Assembly: GCA_039881045.1 (NCBI GenBank)
Contig: JAYWVB010000009.1
Coordinates: 806,001 to 870,000 of the forward strand
Direction: 5' to 3'
Source: Chaetomium olivaceum
Lineage: Eukaryota > Ascomycota > Sordariomycetes > Sordariales > Chaetomiaceae
DNA: 64,000 bases
Below the pieces are notes generated by a model that worked only from the letters and a program-made list of their open reading frames with translations, had not been told where the DNA came from and searched no databases. The stretch's first letter is position 1; every line of letters starts with the position of its first letter. Shown piece after piece: positions 24,269 to 36,161 of this stretch. The position numbers were made by a program, and so were the translations under genes.

Positions 24269-25623
24269 ATGCGCTTGACGTCGAGCTATGCCCTGCTTGC
24301 GGCTAGCTTAGCCCAGGCACAAACTCAATATCTCGTCAACGAGCTCAGCTTCGGCCACAGTCACAGGTAGCACTCTCTCCAAACCCAATTCGTCCAATTG
24401 CACTCGCTGAGACAAGCCCCCCAACCAACAGGATAAGCCCCGAGGGGACACAATCGATACCGAACTTCTCCCTCCAAGGCCGGCCCAATGTGCCCGAATT
24501 GCTCTCGGACAAGGTCATCCTCACTCCCGTAGCGCCGGGGAACCAGCGTGGTGCTGTCTGGGCCGACAAGTCGCTGCAGAACCAAAACTGGATTGCGGAC
24601 GTCGAGTTCCGCGCCAATGGCCCGGAGCGGGCGGGGGGCAACCTGAATATCTGGCTGGTGAGAGACGGCGCACACGTTGTCGGGTCCGACAGCGTCTACT
24701 CGGCGGGCAAGTTCGAGGGGTTGGGCCTGGTGGTTGACCAGCACAGCGGGTCCGGCGGCATGCTGCGCGGCTTCCTCAACGACGGCACGACCGACTACAA
24801 GAACAACCACAACGTGGACAGTTTGGCCTTTGCCCAGTGCAGCTTCACGTACCGCAACCTGGGCCGCCCGACCCAGATCAAGCTGCGGCACACCGAGAGC
24901 AAGTTCAGCGTCGAGGTGGCCGGCCGGCACTGCTTCGAGACCGACAAGGTCCGCATCCCGAGCGGCTACAACTTTGGTATCACGGCCGCCTCCGCCGACA
25001 ACCCGGACTCGTTCGAGGTCTTCAAGCTGGCCGTGCTCACCACCAACGAGACCCCCCAGCAGGACTCCAACAACAACAACAATAACGGCAACAAGCCGCG
25101 CATGAATTTCGGCCGCAGCGGGCAGGCCGTGGTCGAAGACCCCTACGACAACGCGATCCCGGACCAAGAAGCCGAGAAGATCACGTCCTCCAAAGAGCAG
25201 TTCGCCGACCTGCACAACCGGCTGCAATCCATCAACCACCACCTGTCCACCATCTTCCGCTCCATGGGCCAAAACGCCGGCGTCAGCGAGCAGCGGCACT
25301 CGGAACTCTCGTCCATGGTCGGCGAGCTCAAGGGCCTGATGGGCCGGCTCGAGAAGATCGACGTCATGGAGCAGCGGCTGCGCGACATCGAGACGGAGAT
25401 GCGCGGCATGCGCACCGAGATGGCCGGCCGCCTGCGCGAGTCCGAGAACGCCATCAAGTACCACGTTAACGACAAGCACGAGAGCCTGGCGGAGAATGTG
25501 AAGTCGCATGCCAAGTCCAGCCACAACAGGCTCTTGTGGGTGGTGGTGGGCAGCCAGTTCGTGCTGGTGGGCGCGTTTGTGTACTATAAGCGGAGGAAGA
25601 CGTCGCCGAAGAAGTATCTGTAG
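24269..25623 (+). CDS. L-type lectin cargo receptor, ERGIC-53/Emp47 type
   Basis: Two exons, 24269-24366 and 24432-25623, with a 65-bp phase-2 intron; 429 residues. A signal peptide covers about residues 1-17 (MRLTSSYALLAASLAQAQ). The lectin domain follows with SFGHSHRISPEG, NLNIWLVRDG, FEGLGLVVDQHSGSGG and FLNDGTTDY, then a linker with an Asn run and a coiled-coil stretch (about 320-385, with LEKIDVMEQRLRDIETEM). Near the end come a membrane span (LLWVVVGSQFVLVGAFVYY) and the cytosolic tail, whose last four residues KKYL form a dilysine ER-retrieval signal. Such receptors cycle between ER and Golgi and bind high-mannose glycoproteins. The architecture and C-terminal signal support type I topology directly. 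A 481-codon frame antisense to it is a codon-bias shadow. Confidence 0.93.
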
Positions 25624-26101
25624 AGGGTTGGTAGAAGATTGGTAGAGGTGGGATTGTGGGGGTGTGGTTGGTTGGTTTAGCTGGGGGGGTCTGTTCATGA
25701 TGGAATGCTTGCTGGCTGGATGTGTACAGATTGGGGTTTTGGCGTTATTCATCTTTTTGTGTTTTGTTTTTGTTTTATTGCATATCAAAGTTGGTGGTTG
25801 CTTCATAGGAGGAATTAAAAAGCGTATTTAGCTTATGATACCTATGTTTTCTGCGGTAGTTTGGGGGACTGCCATGTGAAGGTGTTGTGGGTGGTAAGAC
25901 CCAAGTTTACGCTCTCACTATTATACATACCTCCTGGTGAAGTCAGATCGTTGAGTGTGTGTTATCTTCTCTTATTGTTCCATCTTGATTTGCATCCACC
26001 ACTTTCCATCCGAATACTACTGAGCTAAATCCATCCTGACAATTTATGAGTAACTTCAGCCAACGCCCAAAACCCCATATCCCGACCTAGCTGACTCAAC
26101 A
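25624..26101. other. Convergent 3' region, lectin / aminopeptidase
   Basis: 478 bp between two converging stop codons. It is T- and G-rich on the left side; only transcript ends are expected. Nothing else seen. Confidence 0.6.
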
Positions 26102-28286
26102 TCACCAGTTCGACTCGCCCATGCACTTCATCATCTCATCCCCCTTCGGCGCCCACGTCAAGTTCTCATACCCGTCCTTCGTAACCAGGATATCATCCTC
26201 GATGCGCACGCCGCCCACGTCCCAGTACTTGTCCAGCACCTCCGTGTCAATGAACTTGGCGTGGTCGGGGTTGTTGAGGAAGTAGCCCTCGATGTACTCG
26301 CGGCAGAAGTAACTGCAGCATCAACCACTTGTCAGCATATCACCCTCCCCTCTTTTTACCTCACACAGCACACCGAAGACGGGGGGGGGTACTCACATGC
26401 CCGGCTCAACCGTGACAATCATCCCCTCCGCCAACCTCTGCCCACGCCTACCCAGCGCCGCCGCCGCCTCCGCCGCGTGCCCCTCAGGGTGCTTCACACC
26501 CTCGCACAACGCCGCCACCTCCCTCGACGTCAACCACTCCCGCTTCATCCCCCCTCTCCTAACCCGAAGTGCACGCTCCACCCCCGCCCCAACAACAACC
26601 TCTCGCCCCGAACATCATGCACCTCCAACCCGACATGATGCCCCAAGCCATGCGGGAAAAACGCCGCGACCGTGCCCCTCGCAAAGAGCTCCTCCTCCTC
26701 CTCCTCCTCCTCCTCCTCTTTCGTGCCCCCACTCAAACGCAAAATCCCCAACCGCAGCAAGCCCGCCACAGCCACCTCGCACGCGTGCGCGTGCAGCGAG
26801 CCGAAGCGCGTGCCCGGTCTGATGCGCTCGATGCACTCGGTCTGCATCTGCTCGACGAGGCGGTAGATGGCGCGGGCCTGCGGGGTGGTGGAGGAGAGCA
26901 GCGGGATGGTGCGGGTGATGTCGCTGGCGTAGCAGTGGAATTCGGCGCCGGCGTCGAGGATGAGGAGTTCTATGGTCGTGTGAATTAGGAGGGGTTAGTT
27001 GTTTTTGAGGGGTAGGAGGGAATGGGATAGGGGGAAGGGCAAAGACGTACGGCGGTCTTTGAGGGATTGGTTGTTGTCGTCGTAGTGCAAGGTGCTGGCG
27101 TTGGTGCCGGAGGCGGCGATTACTGGGTAGGACTGTATGGGGGCGCCGTGGGCGATGCAGTAGCCCCTGAAGAGGGCGTCGATCTCGCGCTCGTTGGTGA
27201 AGCGCTTGATGTTGTGCAGGACGGCTTTGTGGGCGGCGCTCTGGGGGAAGAGGGTTAGCAAAAGCAAAGGCTTGGTTGGTTCTGAGTTGGGCGAGGTGGT
27301 GACCGGGAAGGACCTACCGAAATGGCATTGGCACGCCGGATCAAGGCAATTTCGTAGTCGGTCTTGATAACGCGGGCCGCGTCCATGGCAGGCTTCAGGT
27401 GGACAGAGTCGATTACGATGGTCCCTCTGAGGTGGTCAAGCTCAGGGAGGCCCTTGGCCGAGTGCAGCACGTAGATGGTCTCGCCCGGCTTGAACACAGG
27501 GCATGGTTTCTCATACAGGACGTCGATGTAGTCGACGGAATCCACGTCCGAGGCGGCTTTGCATTCCTCGGGTGTTGGCACTTTTCCAAACCAGAGCACC
27601 GTCCGGGGTTCGATGCGCGGTACCCAGAGGATCAGCTCGTCCTTACGAATATCGTAGGTTACGGCGCATCCCGGGAAATCGGCACCGGCCATGTAATAAA
27701 AGCTAGATAAGTGTCAGATAAGAATAATGTTGAGTAGGTATCGTTTGGCACAAGAGGGCGTGGGCATACTATCTGCGTTGACGGAACGTGGGGCCCATAT
27801 CGGAGTCCTCGTAGTACTTCTCTTCCTGGCCGAGGAGGAATATGATACCACGATACCACCCGAGCTCTTCAGCCACCTTTCGAGCGTGTGCCTTTGCTAA
27901 AACAGTGAACCGGCATCAGGGTCAAATGCCGAGAGAACAAATGAATAGAGAGAGTGAGGGCAGAATTGGCAATGCTTACCGGGAAACTTGCCCAAACCCT
28001 CCAGCCATTTCTGATTGAGCTGGTGGTTATATATCATTCCATTGGGATCTGAGAAGGTGTTCTCCGTCGCTGATCCACTCGTACATGACCTTGACGGCGA
28101 GGAAGTGGAAGCAGAGGGTTCAGGCTTAACCTCAATCGAACTGCGGGCAACACCGTCACCGTCACCGTCATTAGTTAACACGGTCCAATTATGTACATCA
28201 TAATCGGGAACAACTCACAGCGCATCAAACTCCTCGATGTTGACAAGGTCATACGACTCGTCGTGAAATTCAGTATTTGTCGTCAT
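26102..28286 (-). CDS. pepP: Xaa-Pro aminopeptidase (M24B, PEPP type), with apparent frameshift
   Basis: Seven exons on the minus strand: 28286-28219, 28140-27980, 27896-27770, 27702-27318, 27240-27051, 26969-26397 and 26312-26102, all in phase; about 571 residues once one base is restored. All metal-binding motifs of M24 peptidases are visible: LLILDAGAEFHCYASDITRT (two Asp), HGLGHHVGLEVHD (His), VTVEPGIYFC (Glu) and GGVRIEDDILVT (Glu). The enzyme removes an N-terminal residue preceding proline and usually needs Mn2+. In the catalytic domain a run of ten Glu (about 26690-26720) is encoded by a GGA-type repeat, an insertion relative to what I recall of the family. At 26581-26585 the frame slips in a run of five G (minus strand); a sixth G would join GERLLLGRG to VERALRVRRGG. 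Convergent with the lectin gene. ATG 28286 was chosen; in-frame ATGs lie upstream (28409). Confidence 0.88.
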
Positions 28287-29368
28287 CTTATTAGAGTGAT
28301 TGTTCTGTGGTCGGTTGTTGTTGTTGTTATTGTTGCTGATGTTTGGTGGTTGTGAGCACCCCCTGTCCATGATAGGCCGAGGTTGGTAAGGTGAGGTGGT
28401 TGGCTTCATCTTATCTGGTAAGTGGCTTGGACTTTGCGGTGTGGCTAATGCGTGGTACTCACACGGAGACTGGCGCAAATAAATTGGTAGTTTTTCTAGT
28501 TGCTGGTAATGGACTAGAAAGGTAAAAAGACGGAGGCGGGCAAATTTAAATGAAAGGGCTTATAAGAGTTGGGCTTCTTAGATTGCTGCGACGGAATGTC
28601 AACACCATGACCCTTTCCAATATGGTAGTATACCTGATAGAAGTATCCAGGATCTACATTTTGTCTACCGACGCCTAATTGAGATAGATGCCTTAGTACT
28701 GCTTCTTCATTTTCGGTTTTTATTTCTCCCTATCCTTCCTTCCGAAACCTCATGGACAATGCAATACCTTGGTGTGCTGTTTTCCTCTCTCGCCTTTGGA
28801 GCCTCTCCTCTTTCTAACGCAACCCAAGCCGCCTTCACCCGCCCTTTTCCCATCGTTTTCTCCCCCTTTCATGTCATCCGTTTCGTAGCATGTAACGAGA
28901 GTGCCGTCCAAGAGTCTATCCCATGTCTAACCGAAAACGAGTGCTCGAGCACCAGACTCGATGTGTGTATGTCGTCATATTCATACCCAGACCACAGATC
29001 TTGGTCCCATTCCCGGTGTTCCGTCCCCCCTTCTTTCCTCTTGGGTATCAAACGGTAATTCACCAAACGAATCAAACACAAAAATACTGTTAAATGGCCG
29101 GATGTGACCTCTCATGCCTTCGTCCGTGTTCGGCTTCTCCGCGCCAAGCCCTATGCATGCTTTCATCCACACTCTTGGGATACATCCCATCTCCAGCCAG
29201 TGTAGCGATGCGAGCGTGGTGGCATAGGCTGTCGCTGACGTATCCCGCTGTTGAGTCGTGCTGGAATAAACGGCACCTATTCATCGTAATGGCCCCGCGG
29301 CGTTCTAATCCCCCCGCATATTCGCCCATCGTCCTTGAGTCGTTGCCTCCCATGCCCCAAGAGTTTCT
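28287..29368. other. Intergenic region between aminopeptidase and large regulator
   Basis: About 1.1 kb with the promoter of the aminopeptidase and the 3' UTR of the regulator. A 99-codon plus frame at 28759-29058 begins with a hydrophobic stretch and has several Cys; it is discussed as a weak candidate only. Confidence 0.5.
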
Positions 29369-32300
29369 TCATCGATACCCGGGATTGCCTAGCATGTCAT
29401 CCCACTCGCCCCGGAAGGTCGGATCTGTCAACATTTCGTCCATCATCGCCCCGCCCTGCTGTTGTTGTTGATGTTGTTGCTGCTGCTGATGCTGTTGCTG
29501 AGCCATCTGTTGGTGGTGATGCTGCGGCTGCTGGTGTGCATGGCTTGCGTGGTCCGGCTGCATTCCGAGCATGCTGGGAGTGTTGTACATTTGTGCGGTT
29601 GCGTCCATTCCGTGTTGCGCTGGTCGCTGTTGTCCCTGTGACATCAGATAAGAAGGGATGGGCTCCAAAAGCTGTCCCTCGATGCCCTCGTACATGTTGG
29701 GGATGTAGAATTGCATGGCATCGTGGGACTGGCCGGCGCTCGATTGCGGCGTTTGGCTGCTCGGATGTTGGCTGGCGGGATCTATCGGTGGTTGGTTCGG
29801 GTACGCAAAGGGATCTTCTGAGGGGAACATCATCGCGTCCATCTTGTACAAAGAACTGGCTGGTCCGCCTGCGGCCTGTCCTTGCTGGAAGCCCGGGGTA
29901 TGTCTCTGTATCGTCCCCTGGGTGCTGCTAGAGTCCGAGCCCGTTCCCGACATGGGCATGTTCATGGGCAATATGTCCTGGAGGTTGGTAAAGTTCTGTC
30001 CCGCCAGGCTGCCATGTTGGAACCCGATAGTGTCAAAAGACGCTGTTCTCTGAGGCGGCGCCCGTGCCTCTCGCCGGAGCAGCCCGATCGCCGGCCGAGC
30101 CATCTCTTCTGATCTCCGCTGTGGTATGCCATCCTGTAAGTTAGGACGGCCGGGTAGCGCCGCGCTGCCTGCTCTTGACCCCTGGGACGAGCTTGGAGTT
30201 GGAGCTGACCGTTTCTTCGTCGGTGTTGGCCGTCCCGTGGGTTTCTTCACTTGGTCTGGCAACTGGTCAAATAGGGGCTGATTACTGTTAGCATCGTCTC
30301 CTCTATGGCACGTAACTGTCAAGGTGGGGACCATACGTTGAGCGCGACGGTTATACGGTCGGCCGCTAGGCTCCGTTTCGCAAGCGTTGCGATGACGTCC
30401 CTTCCAGCCTTAGCATCGGCTAGGATCTCGGCCGACCCTGGTTTATCGGGGTTTTCCAGGACAAAGAAGACGAGAGAAAGTATGGCAAAGAACTCGGTAT
30501 ATAAGATAAACCAGTACGGCCCGATAAGTGCCGCTTGTTTCTGGATTTCGCTCCCGATATGAACGATGTTCCGCGATACCGTAATGCCCGCCGCAGCGCA
30601 GTGATAGTAGCGGTTCTCGACTTTCTTGCCAGCAGTTAGACGCGGTGAGATGTAGTGAAGGAATGGCCTGTACAGCATCATTTGGACGTGGGCGTAACCA
30701 AAACGGAGGAGCGTTCGGACGCTGTCAAGGAACCAAGTTAGTCCACGGCGCGGATCGTCAGTGGGGGGTCATCTAGAGCCACGTACCGAATAACCTCGAT
30801 TGGGCCCTCGTGGCTCGGCCGCCAGTATTCGTTGAGCTGTGACTGCCAATCCTGGAGCTCCGCCTCGATGGCCTGAACCCGAGAGTAGTTGATCATGAAC
30901 GTCTTGTCCGTTCGTTGTCCCTTGGCACTGTCCGTCATCCCCCGGAGTGGGTATATATTTCTAACCACCTTCGCAAGTATCCTCATAAGCTTGTTGTGCG
31001 CATTAAACGCCTGAAAGAAGGACGGGGTGCCCGGAGGTGGCATCCTGATTGCGTCCTTGGTGATGTACTCGTCGTCTACCTCGGTCGGGAGGGGCTGGTC
31101 GACATCCTCGTCGTGGAGGAGAAGAGGGAACCCCAGAATAGCGGAAACATAAAAGTCCAGTTGGCGAATAACGTGGAATACCCGCCTCCTGGACTCGTCT
31201 TCGATCGGAGTGATTTTGTCGTGTGATAGGTGGCGGTGCAGCCCCATACGCAAACAAGATCGGAGAGCGATCCCGAGAAACGCGTAGCAGTCGCTGATGT
31301 TGGAAGTCGCTTGGAGGAAGAGGATCATGTACACGAGCGCCTGGAGGGAAGCCATGTCACGACATTCCGCAACGTCTTGCAGTATTAACCGCGCAGTTGT
31401 ATAATATTTGACCCTAACGGGGGCTGTTAGGACCAAAACAAACGGGTACGGGGACGAAGACAGGAACGCGAAATCTCACCCTTCTTCTACCGCCGACTTG
31501 TACGTCACAGTGTCATCCGAGTTGTGGTCCTGGGAGACGTTGTACACGCAACCGAGTGCTAGCACAGAGTAGAGCAAGCCAAGGAACCTGTGCTCATCGC
31601 TGCCCCAGGATTCTTGTGGCGTCGTGTAAAGCTTGTCGAGCGTTTCGTAGAATGTCGGCTGGTGAACGATTCGGAGGAGGCAAGTAGCACAATCCAGCGA
31701 GTAGTAGCAGAGCGTGCGTACCCGTTCCAGGGGAGGCAGATTGTAGATGGCTGGAGAGTTCGGGGGCTCCCAAGGCGTGCTAGCGCCAGATTTGGGGGAA
31801 TCGAGGCTGAACAGGCCAGGCGGTAGCGATGGCCGAGGCAGGAAGGGGATGCGGTATTCGTTTCCGAGGAGAGACTGAAAGTGGTCTTTCATCCGCTGGA
31901 GGAAGACAGCGCCCGACGAAATGCCATGGAAATCCCATTCGCCGGTCTCTTTGAGTTCTAACTGCCCAATAGACTCGATCATAGACACAATCTGGGTGTC
32001 TTGGTTCTCCTCTTGCTGATCCCTGGATGCTTCCATCTTGAGCTCCATGGCGCGAGCCCTTGCCTTTTCCCTGTTTCGGAACTCTTGCTGGACTGCAGGA
32101 TCCAAATTGGGGTCGGCAAGATCAACGTCTGGCATAAACTTGCGCAACAAACCCTCCGCTCGTTGAAGCCGAGCCTCCAGAGCTTCGATGTACTGAGGAG
32201 CAGGGTTTCTGCGCCGGTTTGACGGTTTATCGTATGTGCACTCTACAAGTCAGTCAGCAAAGCCGAGCTTTGGGGGGCTCGGGAGGAGGGGCTCAGGAGG

Positions 32301-32731
32301 GGGAGTTGGGAGGATCGGGTTGTGTTACCATAGCTGTATACCGAGCAATGCGTACACGGTTGCTTGCCATCGCACTTGATCTTTTTACGGCGGCACTCGT
32401 CGCATGCCCTCGTCACCCTACGGCGTTTCTGGAGAGGCATGCTCGGGGCCTCTCCGAGGTCATCCTGCACTCCGGAAGCATCTTCAGACTCCGGCTTGAT
32501 GGAACCTTGTCTGGGCGATCTGGCGCTCTCGGACCGGGACACGAACTCGTCCAAAGACAAATCCGCCGACTCCTCATCGGACATATCATCGGGGCTGTTC
32601 CCGGAGCCCATGGTCCTCGGTTGGAAGGCGGGTTTCCTCGTGCTGCTCCCAGCCCGGCCAGCACGCGGAGGGCGCGAAGCTGGCCGAACCGCGCGGGGGG
32701 CAGACGTGCTGTCAGCAGTCGGGCCTGTCAT
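29369..32731 (-). CDS. Large Zn2Cys6 transcription factor with fungal regulatory domain
   Basis: Five exons: 32731-32329, 32242-31480, 31413-30787, 30721-30337 and 30277-29369; introns of 86, 66, 65 and 59 bp, phases consistent; about 1,028 residues. An acidic/Ser-rich N-terminus precedes the zinc cluster Cx2Cx6Cx5Cx2Cx6C at Cys110, 113, 120, 126, 129 and 136 (intron 1 falls just before the last Cys), followed by PSNRRRNPAPQYIEALE and a short coiled-coil. The middle region is the fungal-specific domain: LLRIVHQPTFYETLDKLY, IALRSCLRMGLHRHLS, DESRRRVFHVIRQLDFYVS. The C-terminal 300 residues are disordered, with basic, Ser-rich and His/Gln-rich tracts, ending EWDDMLGNPGYR. The cluster resembles regulators of plant-polysaccharide use such as CLR-1/ClrA, but I cannot confirm that from memory. 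A 3.4 kb gene-free upstream region suits a highly regulated factor. Confidence 0.9.
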
Positions 32732-35700
32732 GGTCGTGTCTGGTGGTGAATCTGCGCGGGGGAAGGCACGGAGATGTTTCTGGTCTACCTCCGTGCGGAT
32801 GTCTTGCCCCGTCGCGATAGACTTCAGGTGTGTGTTCGCATGTCTGGCCCGCGGGTGCGGCGGTGTTGTTGAAGTTTACACACGCCGGAACCGGGAGTCG
32901 GGATTCGGGAGTCGGTAGTCGTTGGGGAACAAGTAGCAAGGAGCAGGCTGGGCGTTCGAAGGCGGGCGGAGAGACCCGACGAGGGTTTGAAGCCCGCGTG
33001 GGTGATTTCACGCCAAACCCCCCAGTTCCCGAGAGGGGGGGGGGGTGGCTCTACGAGCGAGGACTTTTCCCGTTTGAGCCGACACCCTGTCCTTTGGGAT
33101 CCCCTGAAAGCTCTGTCTATCCTAGGTTGGCTCCGCTTGACGTGCTAGGATTGAGGAGCAGCTGAGTGGACGAACGAAGTGATGGGGGAAAGCGTTGCAG
33201 AAGCAGCAAGTCACTGCGGAAGCGCAGCGCGTTATAGACTGGAGTTGTCAGGATCCGGTGCAGTGTGGACCGCTGTCCCTAGGGGGGCTTCCCGGGAGCG
33301 AGACAGGGATGGGGGGAGGCGGGAGCCGGTGCCGACTCGGGGCGAGTGTAACACGGACACCAGACGAGACGGGCGTCGATGATGCCCCGGAAATAGCATA
33401 TCTTGGAGAGCCGTGGAGGGAGAGCAAACAGGCCTAATAACGAAACCGAGAGAAATTGGTGGGAGAGAGGTCCCCGGTAGAGCAGGTGATCTGTACGCAC
33501 CCTGCCGTGACCCGAAAACAAAGAAGCGAGAGAAGAATAGACAGTGAGCAGCTTAGTCGAGCTGTCAGTCGGACTCGGCAATGACCGTTCTGTGGTTGGA
33601 TGGGGGGCGGTTGGGAAGTTGTGGAGCACCCTGTACGGCTCCTATAGTGTGTACACACAGTACACGCCGAGTGGTTAGCCCTGTGCTGGGATTCGACGGC
33701 GAATCCCATGGGTTAACGACGAATAAATTACCTCCTCGGAGGAGCCGCAGACTCCGTGTATGTGGGATCCAGTTCTCCAATTCTGCAGTGTCTGCCCGTC
33801 GGCTGCGTGACGCATGTTGTGCGCGCGACCACGAGGGCAGGTGGATGGGAATCGCCTCCACGTCCCGGGGTCCCCTTGCCGCATGCCGTTCGGCTGCTTC
33901 CATGTTCGCAGGACTCTGGGGTAGTTATCTCCGACTCCGACGCAATGGGCACGGGGGGCACGGGTCTCCTGAAGCGAAACCCCGGGGACTTGTTCCTGAT
34001 TCTCCGAATTGGTTGTTCCTTAGCACGAGACAATGCGGCCGGACGGGATGACGGGAAGACCTGAGGTTGGGTTCGGGTCGAGCAGCGTTGTGCACTTTTT
34101 CGGGTATTTTCGAGCTCCGCTCACCGTGGATCTGCCAAACTCATCATGGTGGATGCAGGGCGTGTTGAGATCTTTGGCGGAAGTCGGGGCGACCGGCGAA
34201 TTTGTTCTTGGCTTTCCCTCTTGGTCCCGAGAGCCGCCGCGTGTCTCCATCTCCATCAGTGCTGACTCTTACGCGTGCTGGCCTGGCGTGCTCGGCGTGT
34301 TGACAATCATCGAGCCCCTATCGTGACAGCAAGCGTTGAGCCCGCTCTATTTCCCGGGTTTATTCCCGAGTTGGGATTCAGACGCGAGAGGAACAGGAAT
34401 GGCTCGCTCGCTCAATGGAACATGCAGAAACTGGAAGGCGTGGAAGGTTGCGGGTGGATAGAGTGGGGAACTCCTGTGTGCAAACCCCCATGATGATCCA
34501 CAGCAACGTTAACTGACGGTAGGCACGGGAAGGGTCTGAACCTTCCCAGATCAACATCTCAACCAAAAACTGCCAGGCAGGCAGGTTGCCGGTGACAGCC
34601 TGCCACTGAGGCGGTAGAGTTCAACCTGACGTTAGTTTTTATTAGTCCTCCTGCCCAGGGCGTGTGGCCATTGGTCCAAACCACCTCATTGTCACTGTCG
34701 TATCCCCTGGAAGGTGCAACGCTTCCCTCTCTCATTGTTGGGAAGGAGCCGAATACTGGGCAGGTGCGTTGCGGCGGTCGCACCGAAGGGCACGCTGCTG
34801 CAGGGTGCAAGCCGTCAATATTGGGGGAGCATCGGGATGCGTATTTTGAGCAACAACCCGCAGCGGCCCCAGCAAACTCTTGACAAAGCACATCCCAAAA
34901 GTGCAGGAGATGGGAAACGGGCATTGGCGATCTCGAAAAGGTGGGGAAAGCATTGGCGCGCTAGGGGCTTGGCCTACGTCGGTGTGCAGACTTGGCATGC
35001 ACGAACCCCAGGCGAGGTGAGCAAGGGTTCCAAATCAGCCCATTGTGTCCATGTTGACGAACGCGCACTGTCCTCAACTGACGGGGGTCCGGGCAGCAGA
35101 CTTTTTCCAAATAACGGGCCTCCCGAGCTTGGCCCGGCGAACAAAGTCGTACCCTTGGGGCTCGGCAGCTGGGACTGGTGTGTTGGGGGAAGACGTTCTC
35201 CCATGTCATTGTGGGCGACGTTTCTGGGCATCGAGGATCTTGGAGATCCGATTCGCGGTCGGCTCCTTTTACCATGGACCCCTTTTTCGTGGCTGCCACT
35301 TTGGGATTCCCGGAGCATGGGCCGGGCAGCCTGAATCTCGGCGGGTTGCGTCTCCCACTCCAGTGTGAGCGTAGGCAGCGAAAGAACCTCCGAGAACGAT
35401 CCGACTGCGTGGATGATCAGTTTAAAGATAGAATAAACTATTGAAAGCCGTCTGTACAATCGCCAGGGGGGGCTGTCAGCCTTACAAGTACACACTCTCG
35501 TACTGTGCACCAAGACACTTCACACCTCGGCGACCGAGCCACTCCCCGAATCCCAAGGAAAATCCAATGGCCAAGAAGAAGAATGCCTGACGGGATTCTG
35601 ACTTCTCTGCTTCTCTCCAGATCACGGCATTTGACGGGGTCCACCGTGGCCCGGTCATGTGCAGCAACTGGTTCTTGTCTGACACGGATGCGTTTCGCGA

Positions 35701-36161
35701 TCATCCGAAAGTATTTGCCCATTTTTGAGGTACTTGACACATGCACCTCATGGGGGGGTAAAAAGAGCCCAACTCAAAATACAGGTGACGACCCAAACAA
35801 AACCTCGACTGAAATGTAGGAGCAAACGCGAGTCATCCGGTCGGAAGAAATTCGATTTCTTACGTTGTTCTTTCCTCTTTTAATTTCTTGTTTTCGTTTC
35901 GAGTTCAGGTTTTCTTTTTTTTTTTTTTTTGGGCCAGATGGTGATGGTATATAACAGGGCTGAAGTTGAAAAAAGAGCTGGGAGCAAGCAAGCAGGATGA
36001 GCCCCACACCGCTACCCCGCCATGGACGACACTTGGCTGCCTGGCTGGGCTGGCCTCACCCTTCTGTCGGACGCTTCAGCCTTACCACGGGAGCTTCCTA
36101 GCTTGCAGCCTTGTCAACCTCCCATCAACTACTCATTCTTTTGGCCTTGAGAATAGCAAAG
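32732..36161. other. Long divergent gap between regulator and COP9 subunit gene
   Basis: About 3.4 kb without a supportable coding sequence. G-runs (such as 33038-33047) and many unrelated frames up to 206 codons occur, none with a family signature. A pyrimidine-rich and T-tract segment (about 35868-35930) lies near the right end, as expected for a fungal core promoter of the COP9 gene. Confidence 0.55.

Noticed and set aside
24361..25806. 481-codon frame antisense to the lectin gene
   Set aside because: It mirrors a GC-rich coding region with C/G in third positions, which leaves the opposite strand open. It shows no family motif and conflicts with the well-supported lectin.
30278..30336. 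Alternative acceptor TAACAG in intron 4 of the large regulator
   Set aside because: It would put a stop in frame; the next AG (ATCAG before CCCCTA) keeps phase 0 and gives a continuous protein.
34714..35334. 206-codon plus frame in the gap before CSN1
   Set aside because: No domain, no splice pattern and mixed composition; probably chance.
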